NCBI GenBank assembly: GCA_030038695.1
Contig: JASHSN010000315.1
Location: 1 to 5,563 of the forward strand
Length of the DNA stretch: 5,563 nt
Direction: 5' to 3'
Source of the DNA: Nitrososphaeraceae archaeon
GTDB taxonomy: Archaea > Thermoproteota > Nitrososphaeria > Nitrososphaerales > Nitrososphaeraceae
Numbering within the stretch: the stretch's first letter is position 1; every line of letters starts with the position of its first letter. This document shows positions 1 to 5,563 of this stretch, piece after piece. The position numbers and the translations under genes are program-made. Under the pieces are notes generated by a model. It searched no databases. It was not told where the DNA came from and saw only the letters and a program-made list of their open reading frames with translations.

Positions 1-1167
1 GAGGCAAAGGCAGGCCCTTCAATATCCAACGACATATACAGTTTCACTGACAAAGGGGAGAGAAATATTGCCTTAAGGTTTGATCTTACAGTTGGATTGA
101 CACGCTTTGTTACGTCCAGGCGGGATTTGAAATTGCCTGTTAAAATTGCTGCGTTTGCTGGCGTCTGGAGATATGATGAACCACAGGCGGCTCGATATAG
201 GTATTTCCATCAATGGGATATAGAGATTTATGGCCCATTTAGCTTGGAATCTGATGCGGAAGTAATAGAATTTTCTTCGCTCTTTCTTAAGAAACTAGGA
301 TTAAAGGTCATCATTGAGATCAATGATCTCCAGTTGATCGAGGAATATATTGAACGGGTACTTGAGGTTCATGATCAAAAAACGCTTCGTGAAATGCTGA
401 GAGCTCTGGACAAGGTTTCAAAGAAAAGTTCAGAAGAAATTCTCAACGAATACTCAGGCAGAATAAACCCTAATATATTACACAACGTACTTGACCTTTC
501 TACGATCAAGGGTAACCTCGAAGAGGTTAGGGGTAATCTAGAGTCAAAGGAGCTGATCAGCTGGCGCAAATTAGAAGAGCTAATGGACTCTTTGAAGTCG
601 AGAAAAGTAGATGACACTAGAATCAACTTGGGAATAGTTAGAGGACTAGATTACTATTCTGGAATAGTCTTTGAAGCGTTTGATCCTTTTGTTAACGTTG
701 GTGCGCTTGTCGGTGGGGGAAGATATGACACGTTGACTGATGCTTTTGGAAGGAAGGATATTGGTGCCTCAGGTGCAGCTGGTGGAGTGGAAAGGATTGT
801 ACTAGCAATGCAAAAACATGGGCTTTTGGAGCCATCTAAAACTCCCATAGTTTATGTTGCCCACGCATCGTCAAGAGTTAGAAAACATGTTCTGGAAATA
901 GTCTCTGATCTCCGAAAATCCGGCATTAATACGGACTACGACATACAGAAGAGGTCTATTCGCAAACAACTAGAAGATGCATATGCCAAAAATTCGCTTT
1001 TGATAATTTTCGTTGTCGAAGGGGAGATAGAGAAAGGACTTGTGACACTAAAGGACATGAAAGATCTTACTGAAACTCTATTAAACGTGAATAATCTAAC
1101 AGAGCAAGTTTGCGAGCTGTTCCGTAAGCGCGAACTTGAACAAGTAGTACCTACATACGGAATTTAA
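1..1167 (+). CDS. hisS: Histidyl-tRNA synthetase, 5'-truncated by window edge
   Basis: Class II aminoacyl-tRNA synthetase that charges tRNA-His in the cytoplasm. The frame is already open at base 1, so the gene starts upstream; the TTG at 97 lies inside motif 2 and is not the true start. The window holds 388 codons against roughly 420-430 in a complete enzyme. Visible in order, counting from the first codon here: motif 2 at about 24-37 (ALRFDLTVGLTRFV) continuing into RYDEPQAARYRYFHQW at about 57-72; the histidine-specific RGLDYYSGIVFEA near 213-225; GGGRYDTL near 238-245; motif 3 GGVERIVLAM near 261-270. An anticodon-binding domain of about 100 residues follows. All catalytic signatures seen are intact and there is no frame break. 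The last residues (about VVPTYGI) abut and slightly overlap the sdhA remnant, so the extreme C-terminus may be sequence recruited at a deletion junction (inference). Identification is very secure. Confidence 0.96.
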   Translation, partial: EAKAGPSISNDIYSFTDKGERNIALRFDLTVGLTRFVTSRRDLKLPVKIAAFAGVWRYDEPQAARYRYFHQWDIEIYGPFSLESDAEVIEFSSLFLKKLGLKVIIEINDLQLIEEYIERVLEVHDQKTLREMLRALDKVSKKSSEEILNEYSGRINPNILHNVLDLSTIKGNLEEVRGNLESKELISWRKLEELMDSLKSRKVDDTRINLGIVRGLDYYSGIVFEAFDPFVNVGALVGGGRYDTLTDAFGRKDIGASGAAGGVERIVLAMQKHGLLEPSKTPIVYVAHASSRVRKHVLEIVSDLRKSGINTDYDIQKRSIRKQLEDAYAKNSLLIIFVVEGEIEKGLVTLKDMKDLTETLLNVNNLTEQVCELFRKRELEQVVPTYGI

Positions 1168-1933
1168 GCTGCGCAGACGTCGTTTCTCGTGCTATGATGC
1201 AAGAAATTCAGCAAGGTAGAGGCTATAAACATGAATCCGGTGTTGATTGCTTGAAACTTCATCTTACCCATTTAGGGGCTGACAATATAAAAGAACGACG
1301 TGCTGGGATCAAGGAGATTGGAATGAAATTTTCAGGTATTGACGTAATCGAAGGGCAGGTTGTCATTATATGATGGGTGGTATTCATACTAATATTGAAG
1401 GTGCAACCGAGATAAGGAGATGTGGGGAGAATCACAGGCGAACTGGCGCATAGCAACAATTCTGCCTCTGCTTCTGTTTCTTTGCAGGTGTTGGATGAAG
1501 AAAAGAGAATTTATATGATATTTTCAGAGGAAGTGGTGAAGTGAACCCGTATCGACCCAGAAAAGATCCGACTGATCTTATGGATGCGAACGCTTCTGTA
1601 TTCAGGGATGAAGTGGGTTTGAAGCACGGTGTAAGAAAGCTAAACGCACTGGAGGGTTCGTCGTGGAAGCATGTAGACGACACGGCAAGAAAATACAACA
1701 ATAATTTTATAAATGTGATGGGGGTAGATTCTATGTTAAGGATAGCAGAAGTAGTGCTAATTGGGGCTTTGACTAGGCAAGAAATAAGGTGGGCGCATGC
1801 AAGGACCGACTATCCGAAAAGGGATGATGAGAAATTCTTGAAGCACACATTGGTGTATAACAGCGAGGAACCAAGAATAACTTGGCATCTAGTAACTATA
1901 AGGCCTTATGTTCCTATGGAGAGGAAATATTAA
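1164..1933 (+). pseudogene. sdhA: Remnant of succinate dehydrogenase flavoprotein subunit SdhA
   Basis: SdhA carries covalent FAD and oxidises succinate in complex II. Only the 3' half is recognisable, in four blocks. Block 1 (about 1164-1355) reads ADVVSRAMMQEIQQGRGY and then LKLHLTHLGADNIKERRAGI. Block 2 (about 1361-1412, shifted frame) reads CHYMMGGIHTNIEGATE, which keeps the active-site His of HYMMGG. Block 3 (about 1419-1514, back in the first frame) reads GRITGELA and ends LDEEKRIY. Block 4 (about 1517-1933, shifted again) is the C-terminal domain, with DLMDANASVFRDEVGL and HARTDYPKRDDEKFLKHTLV. About 280 N-terminal residues, including the FAD-binding GxGxxG, are absent. Some 50 residues between GATE and GRITGE are deleted, including HGANR with its substrate-binding Arg. 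The usual RGAH reads RWAH, and the Arg of the A-S/G-R-D-V-V motif reads Ala. The last block is open from 1499 and could start at GTG 1541 (130 residues), but it lacks every catalytic element. It ends by overlapping the sdhC start (TAATG). Confidence 0.9.
1918..1924 (+). promoter_or_regulatory. Shine-Dalgarno sequence of sdhC
   Basis: GGAGAGG lies 8 bases before the ATG at 1933, inside the last codons of the sdhA remnant. It supports ATG 1933 over the in-frame ATG at 1882, which lies within the old sdhA reading frame. The TAATG overlap suggests that sdhC was translationally coupled to sdhA. Confidence 0.7.
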
Positions 1934-2406
1934 TGTGGATGTCAGGCAGAAGGAGGTCCTTCGACGCAGTTGCGACCGACCGAAAGAATCATGAGGGATT
2001 AAGGGGTTGGCTTAATCCTGCGAGGTATGGCTGGGAGCGTGTGGCTTACTGGTTACAGCGATTAACGGGACTCTTTCTCTTAATATACTTCGTTGGACAC
2101 ATATACGAAACATCTTCACTTACTAGCGGCGAGGGTGCGTGGAACGCAATGTTACAGTTCACAGAAACACCTTGGGGACATCTCTTTTTGGTTCTCGTTA
2201 TTGGAACCAGCACTTACCATTCGATAAATGGTATTAGGCTGATATTTGCAGAAACAGGAACAGGACTCGGAAGACCTGGAAGACCAGACTACCCGTATGA
2301 TGCTCTCTCGCTTAACTATAAACAGAAATCAGGAATATGGGTTGCATTGATCCTGGCTGCGGTAGCGATGGTCTATGGCGGCAACGTGCTCTTCGGAGGA
2401 GGATAA
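1933..2406 (+). CDS. sdhC: Succinate dehydrogenase cytochrome b / membrane anchor subunit SdhC
   Basis: Predicted membrane anchor of complex II, which holds the SdhAB catalytic dimer on the membrane and takes part in haem b and quinone binding. It has 157 residues. A basic N-terminus leads into the family motif WLQRLTG (about 40-46). Three hydrophobic helices follow at about 43-58, 84-104 and 134-152. His56 (YFVGHIYE) and His96 (TYHSINGIR) are the candidate haem b ligands. The H-x-x-N-G-x-R-x-I motif recurs in the next gene, as expected for paired anchors. The ATG at 1933 overlaps the sdhA stop and has a good ribosome-binding site; ATG 1939 is a less likely alternative. There is no frame break or loss of key residues, which is striking because the catalytic genes on both sides are ruined. 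The general assignment is firm; the C-versus-D labels follow gene order only. Confidence 0.85.
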   Translation: MWMSGRRRSFDAVATDRKNHEGLRGWLNPARYGWERVAYWLQRLTGLFLLIYFVGHIYETSSLTSGEGAWNAMLQFTETPWGHLFLVLVIGTSTYHSINGIRLIFAETGTGLGRPGRPDYPYDALSLNYKQKSGIWVALILAAVAMVYGGNVLFGGG

Positions 2407-2416
2407 AGACGGCTAC

Positions 2417-2422
2417 GGTGAT
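2417..2422 (+). promoter_or_regulatory. Shine-Dalgarno sequence of sdhD
   Basis: GGTGAT lies 6 bases before the ATG at 2429 and matches the archaeal 16S 3' end (SD consensus GGAGGTGATC). It favours ATG 2429 over the in-frame ATG at 2375, which would overlap the end of sdhC by 32 bases. Confidence 0.6.
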
Positions 2423-2428
2423 GTAAAT

Positions 2429-2779
2429 ATGCTCCAGGAAAGACAAATAATGAGGATTCATTATATCACGGGGCTAGGGGCTTTATTTGTAGTAGCAGTA
2501 CATATTATGATGCGTTTGATAGTGCCATATCACACGAGCCTGCAATTTTCAAACGTAATAGCAAATTATCATAACTCCTCATATGCCATTCTACTGGAAT
2601 CGATATTGATACTTCTCGCTATACACGGCTTTAATGGCTTACGAGTTATTCTTCTGGAATTGCGACAGAAAAATACGTGGGAAAATGGTGTTACTATATT
2701 TACGATTGTTGCAATGATAGCTATAATTGCGTTCGGTACTAGAACGATAATTGTTGCTAACGGACTTGGAATAGGATGA
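2429..2779 (+). CDS. sdhD: Succinate dehydrogenase membrane anchor subunit SdhD
   Basis: Second predicted membrane anchor of complex II, 116 residues. Three hydrophobic segments lie at about 12-32, 52-76 and 88-110. Histidines that could bind haem or sit near quinone are His11 (MRIHYITG), His25 (VAVHIMMRL) and His66 (AIHGFNGLR). The HGFNGLRVILLE stretch parallels HSINGIRLIFAE of SdhC, showing that the two anchors are related. The start at 2429 is chosen on the GGTGAT signal; an upstream ATG at 2375 would add 18 polar residues. The gap to sdhC is 22 bases, and its TGA lies directly before the GTG that would have started sdhB, so the four genes formed one transcription unit. The frame is intact and the hydrophobic pattern is clean. 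With SdhA and SdhB broken here, its present partner is unknown. Confidence 0.82.
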   Translation: MLQERQIMRIHYITGLGALFVVAVHIMMRLIVPYHTSLQFSNVIANYHNSSYAILLESILILLAIHGFNGLRVILLELRQKNTWENGVTIFTIVAMIAIIAFGTRTIIVANGLGIG

Positions 2780-3604
2780 GTGGGTCGTATTCTAGAAAAA
2801 ATACCGTTGTTAAAGATTGGGAGCAAAAGAGATAAGGGAAGTAAGAAAACATTGACGTCAGACAGGAGTATAGTTTTGAGAGTGTATGGGGCAAACAATG
2901 CTAATAGTGAATCCTAGCGTTATGCGTTTTACGTTCGATGTGCCAATGCAGCGTTGGTCAACAGTACTCGACGCTCTTTTGTACGCAAAGGCTCACGAAG
3001 ACAGCGCCATCAGGGATTCCTGTCGAATTGCATCATGGAATGAAGGTTAACGGAAGACCTAGACTTGCTTGCTATACAAACGTCGAAGAATTGGAATCTC
3101 CTATAATCACTTGAGCCCTTAAATTTCTCACTCATCAGAGATCTGGGTAACAGACTTCGCGGAATTCTTTAGGCATCACAAGAGTATATGACCGTATATA
3201 ATAAATCAGAAATCATCTAATCGCTAGCAAGGAGTTGTCGGAATTCATAGAGTCCTGGATGATGTAGACGAGTATGTGCAGTTCTCATATTGTTCAAATG
3301 TGGCCTTTGTTATTCAGCATTCCCCACTGTGGCCACCGACGTGAAGTTCTTAGGCCACAAGCCTGGGCTCAAGCTTATAGGTATTCTGCAGATGAGAGAT
3401 AACGAATCCCGCGAAGATATGAAGAATATTGACTACAAACATGGAATTTGGAGGTGCCATTTTGACGTGTTTTGGAGTAACGTATTACCAAAAGGAGTAG
3501 ATCCTGCTTTAGGTATACAATTACTTAGGCGTCACCTAACGAGTTTCTCAAAGCATGATAAGAAAATTGCAGAAATGAAACATAATGGTCAGGTAACCCA
3601 ATAA
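2780..3604 (+). pseudogene. sdhB: Remnant of succinate dehydrogenase iron-sulfur subunit SdhB
   Basis: SdhB passes electrons from FAD to quinone through [2Fe-2S], [4Fe-4S] and [3Fe-4S] clusters. The former start is GTG 2780 (MGRILEKIPLLKIG), read to a TAG at 2915. Homology then jumps frame repeatedly: 2919-3036 (FDVPMQRWSTVLDALLYAKA), 3040-3114 (MKVNGRPRLACYTNVEELE), 3113-3146 (EPLNFSLIRDL), 3147-3215 (VTDFAEFFRHHKSI, stop, PYIINQKS), 3223-3264 (ASKELSEF), 3258-3293 (DDVDEYVQFSYC) and 3293-3604 (FKCGLCYSAFP to the end). In the 2Fe-2S region the first Cys and the LAC Cys survive, but the CGxC segment is deleted. In CxxCxxCxxxCP the last Cys is Phe and the first is in another frame. In the final cluster motif the first Cys remains (RCHF), while the next two are Trp (FWSN) and Leu (NVLPKGVDP). 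The 3290-3604 stretch is the longest open piece but lacks a full cluster set. No function is expected. Confidence 0.9.
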
Positions 3605-3622
3605 CCCATCGTTGGCGACTAA

Positions 3623-3943
3623 CTATGTTTTTGCAGGAAACGGACTTTCATTTACTTGTTTGTTTATTGCGTCAGCCATGAAGTGGTTACTGACACTTAC
3701 TTTTACATCTTCAATACCGGGCAGCTTGTACACATTGTCACGTACATCTTGAGCTATTTTAAAACCAAACACGGCAGGACAGAAAGGACTCGTCAAATGC
3801 AGATCTATATTTACTTTGTTAATACTGATGTCAACTTTGTCGACTAACTCCAACTCCATTATTGAAACGCCTATTTCGGGATCGACTACCTTAGTTAATT
3901 CGTCAAATATTTGTCTACGCGTCTGCTGGATATCTTGGCTCAT
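3623..3943 (-). CDS. MIP18/DUF59-family (SufT/PaaD-like) iron-sulfur assembly protein
   Basis: Small single-domain cytoplasmic protein of 106 residues from the chosen ATG at 3943. The family signature DPEIGVSIMELELVDKV starts at Asp21 (usual form DPEIGVNIVDLGLVY). It is followed by a beta strand and the conserved Cys in LTSPFCPA (Cys55), where most relatives have T-x-G-C-P. The C-terminal part KLPGIEDVKVSV is also typical. Members of this family assist iron-sulfur cluster assembly or transfer; the exact client here cannot be told. An in-frame ATG at 3967 would add eight residues, but AT-rich TATA-like sequence at 3966-3988 would place transcription start between about 3958 and 3943, favouring the shorter form as a leaderless or near-leaderless message. 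The gene converges on the sdhB remnant, with 18 bases between the two stops. It is intact, although the neighbouring iron-sulfur protein gene is dead. Confidence 0.88.
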   Translation of the reverse strand: MSQDIQQTRRQIFDELTKVVDPEIGVSIMELELVDKVDISINKVNIDLHLTSPFCPAVFGFKIAQDVRDNVYKLPGIEDVKVSVSNHFMADAINKQVNESPFPAKT

Positions 3944-3965
3944 CGTTAATTTTTTCTCTCGATCC

Positions 3966-3988
3966 ATATATAACTATTGCATATATTT
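3966..3988 (-). promoter_or_regulatory. TATA-like promoter of the DUF59 gene
   Basis: Read on the minus strand, this AT-rich stretch holds two TATA-like cores, AAATATATG (3980-3988) and TTATATAT (3966-3973). At the usual archaeal spacing of about 26 bases they would start transcription near 3958 or 3943. Both fit translation from ATG 3943 with little or no leader. The inner core is palindromic and could also serve the plus strand, with a start near 3996. Confidence 0.4.
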
Positions 3989-3998
3989 GATCCTGTAT

Positions 3999-4070
3999 GG
4001 ATCGTCTAGCACGAGTTGGTAGCTAGTCATGCGGCCACTAGACGTTACCACCTAGCAGTAACATGATTCT
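3999..4070 (+). other. Cloverleaf-like nested inverted repeats (possible decayed tRNA or small RNA)
   Basis: A 7-pair outer stem joins 3999-4005 (GGATCGT) to 4063-4069 (ATGATTC), with two G-U pairs. Directly inside its 3' arm is a perfect 5-pair hairpin, GTTAC 4044-4048 with GTAAC 4058-4062, loop 9. A second perfect 5-pair hairpin, CTAGT 4023-4027 with ACTAG 4037-4041, also has a loop of 9. The 5' part resembles a D-arm (TAGC, then GTTGGTA, then GCTA at 4007-4025), but its 3' strand competes with the middle hairpin. The overall size and order match a tRNA, and the middle loop carries GCG after a T. However, the loops are 9 rather than 7, and the near-invariant T-loop TTCRA is absent. A T-rich run follows at about 4068-4083. 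It is not a normal tRNA gene; a degenerate tRNA, a regulatory RNA or chance are all possible. Confidence 0.25.
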
Positions 4071-4080
4071 TGTTTTACCT

Positions 4081-4092
4081 TTTATAATATTA
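4081..4092 (+). promoter_or_regulatory. TATA-box promoter of argH
   Basis: TTTATAATATTA is a good archaeal TATA box. Its centre lies about 33 bases before the GTG at 4119, which predicts transcription start near 4111-4115 and a leader of only a few bases. No Shine-Dalgarno sequence precedes the GTG, which fits. Confidence 0.55.
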
Positions 4093-4118
4093 AAATAAAC
4101 CATCTTTGATGACAATGT

Positions 4119-5563
4119 GTGTATCGATCAAGGCCTAAAGGAAATCTTGACAGAGATATATTGAATTTTCTGTCTTCAATCTCTGACGATCAACAAATAT
4201 TACATTACGATATACTCGGGAGCGAAGCTCATGTCATAATGTTACACGAGATTGGAATATTGACCCATCACGAACAAAAAAAAATTTTGATGGCATTGGA
4301 ACGAATAAGGCACAAACCATCGTTGCTAACAAACGGAAACGTCGAAGATATCCACGAATCTATAGAATCCTGTATTATACAACAAATAGGCATTGACATT
4401 GGCGGGAAGATCCAAATTGGTCGATCGAGAAATGATCAAGTGATATTAGACATTCGTATGAAGGTTCGAGATGAAATAAATGATATCTGTGAGAAGTTAA
4501 TCACCTTAATCACATCACTGCTTGAAAAAGCAGATGACACGATGAATGCAATAATGCCAATGTATACACATCTGCGACAGGCGCAAATAGGAACCTTTTC
4601 ACACTTCGTAATATCATATGCAGATGCTCTCTTAAGGGATTTGGACAGGCTATACGATACTTATAGAAGGGTTAATCAATCACCACTGGGCGCCGGTGCT
4701 GTAGGGGGGTCAAGAATAAAAATCGATAGGAAGAAAACTGCCAGGTTGCTTGGATTTGATGGAGTCGTACGGAATTCCATTGATGCTACGAGTTCGCGTG
4801 ATACAATCATCGAGTTCACAGCTTTGCTTGCCATTATTATGCTAACATTGAGCAGAATTGCAGAAGATCTTATAATCTGGTCTACCGATGAGTTTGGTTA
4901 CCTGGATATCTCAGATGAATCCAGCTCATCATCGAGTGCGATGCCTCACAAAAAAAACCCGGATCCGTTAGAACTACTAAGAGCAAAGGCGGCAGTTGTC
5001 TTCGGTGATTTGGCTACAATGATCACTCTCGTCAAGGCTGTCCCATCAGGTTATACCAGGGATTTCCAAGAAATCAAACCTTCATTATGGCAGGCGTCTG
5101 CTACGACCAGTCAGGCACTAGAAGTCATGGATTATATTGTGAAATCTCTCATCATAAACAAGGAAAAGATGGTGCAATCGTCGAGAAACAGTTACGCTAT
5201 CTCCTTCGATCTCGCTGAACTATTAGCAGCCAAAAATGGAATATCCTTCAGAATGGCACATAAAATGGTAGGGTTACTAGTGCAAAAAGCAATTGGTAAT
5301 AATAGACAACCACTCACAATGCTTCGAGAAGAAGACATTCGAGAAGTACTTCAAAGATTCGGCTCGAGCTTGCCTGCAGAAAATGTATTGAGAGATATAA
5401 GACAAACTACTCCAGAAATATCAATCCGTTCGCGCCAATCTGCAGGTTCACCCAATCCAAGACTGCAACAAGAAACGGTAAATTTCTTGAGGAGGAGATT
5501 GTCAGTCTACGCAGAGCGAATTGCAAAACGGAAGAGACATGTGGCCAATGCGCTTGAAGATCT
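4119..5563 (+). CDS. argH: Argininosuccinate lyase, 3'-truncated by window edge
   Basis: Last enzyme of arginine biosynthesis: it splits argininosuccinate into arginine and fumarate in the cytosol, as a homotetramer of the fumarase/aspartase superfamily. The GTG at 4119 (MYRSRPKGNLDRDIL) is the only usable start, because an in-frame TGA stands at 4110. It matches the usual ArgH N-terminus, while the nearby ATG at 4115 is out of frame. The window holds 481 codons of an enzyme usually about 460-500 long, so little is missing. Landmarks: ILGSEAHVIMLHEIGI near 30-45; NGNVEDIHESIE near 75-86; GRSRNDQ 101-107; YTHLRQAQ from 149 with the conserved His151; PLGAGAVGGS from 190; NSIDATSSRD from 219; the superfamily signature SSSAMPHKKNP ending near 281, with Ser in place of the usual leading Gly but the Ser pair, Met, Lys and Asn kept; GYTRDFQEIKPSLW further on. 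No frame break is seen. It is divergent from the DUF59 gene and has its own promoter. Confidence 0.96.
   Translation, partial: MYRSRPKGNLDRDILNFLSSISDDQQILHYDILGSEAHVIMLHEIGILTHHEQKKILMALERIRHKPSLLTNGNVEDIHESIESCIIQQIGIDIGGKIQIGRSRNDQVILDIRMKVRDEINDICEKLITLITSLLEKADDTMNAIMPMYTHLRQAQIGTFSHFVISYADALLRDLDRLYDTYRRVNQSPLGAGAVGGSRIKIDRKKTARLLGFDGVVRNSIDATSSRDTIIEFTALLAIIMLTLSRIAEDLIIWSTDEFGYLDISDESSSSSSAMPHKKNPDPLELLRAKAAVVFGDLATMITLVKAVPSGYTRDFQEIKPSLWQASATTSQALEVMDYIVKSLIINKEKMVQSSRNSYAISFDLAELLAAKNGISFRMAHKMVGLLVQKAIGNNRQPLTMLREEDIREVLQRFGSSLPAENVLRDIRQTTPEISIRSRQSAGSPNPRLQQETVNFLRRRLSVYAERIAKRKRHVANALED

Noticed and set aside
375..848. Minus-strand open frames within hisS
   Set aside because: The plus-strand frame carries all HisRS signatures; these are antisense by-products.
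1259..1701. Overlapping minus-strand open frames over the sdhA remnant
   Set aside because: The plus-strand pieces align to SdhA block by block, and the antisense frames show no family features.
2569..2898. Minus-strand open frame of 109 codons across sdhD and the start of the sdhB remnant
   Set aside because: It lies antisense to a convincing membrane-protein gene and looks like the mirror of its hydrophobic codons. It has no recognisable motif and no ribosome-binding site that I can see.
1164..3604. Programmed frameshifting in sdhA and sdhB
   Set aside because: There are too many shifts, no consistent slippery sites, and they come with deletions, stops and loss of invariant residues. Decay explains them better.
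1164..3604. Pure sequencing error as the cause of the broken sdhA and sdhB
   Set aside because: Single-base errors could explain some shifts, but not the loss of about 50 codons in sdhA, the missing CGxC segment, or the multiple Cys replacements. The other five genes have no frame errors.
3656..4022. Plus-strand open frames across the DUF59 gene and its upstream region
   Set aside because: The minus strand encodes a clear DUF59 protein; the plus frames are shadows without motifs.
3999..4070. A functional tRNA gene
   Set aside because: The T-loop consensus is missing, both hairpin loops have nine bases, and the D-arm competes with the middle stem. It is kept only as a low-confidence structured element.
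1..5563. Mobile elements, CRISPR arrays or defence genes
   Set aside because: I saw no transposase motifs, terminal inverted repeats, regular direct repeats or recognisable defence domains.

Overview
The window looks like a piece of an archaeal chromosome, most likely from a thaumarchaeote (Nitrososphaerota). That taxonomic call is inference. It rests on TATA-type promoters with very short leaders, Shine-Dalgarno signals of the GGTGAT/GGAGG type, small three-helix SdhC and SdhD anchors, and family-level recognition of the proteins. No rRNA or other marker gene is present to fix the lineage.

Layout, left to right. (1) 1-1167, +: the 3' part of hisS (histidyl-tRNA synthetase), cut by the window edge. 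(2) 1164-1933, +: a broken remnant of sdhA, the flavoprotein of succinate dehydrogenase. Its N-terminal half is missing and the rest is scattered over two frames. (3) 1933-2406 and 2429-2779, +: sdhC and sdhD, two intact membrane anchors with their putative haem histidines. (4) 2780-3604, +: a broken remnant of sdhB, the iron-sulfur subunit, with repeated frame changes and several cluster cysteines lost. (5) 3623-3943, -: a short MIP18/DUF59-family protein of the iron-sulfur assembly type, convergent with the sdhB remnant. (6) 3944-4118: a divergent intergenic region with a TATA-like element for each neighbour and a set of nested inverted repeats that can fold into a tRNA-like cloverleaf. (7) 4119-5563, +: argH (argininosuccinate lyase), starting with GTG and running off the right edge.

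The main observation is that a former sdhA-C-D-B operon has lost both catalytic subunits while the two membrane anchors between them remain open and well conserved. The decay is not simple sequencing noise. Whole conserved blocks are deleted (the SdhA HGANR region and the SdhB CGxC region), and several invariant residues are replaced in stretches that still read in frame. By contrast hisS, sdhC, sdhD, the DUF59 gene and argH show no frame breaks. As written, this locus cannot make a working complex II. The organism must have another copy, have lost the activity, or use SdhC and SdhD differently. No novel defence, mobile or CRISPR-type system is visible.
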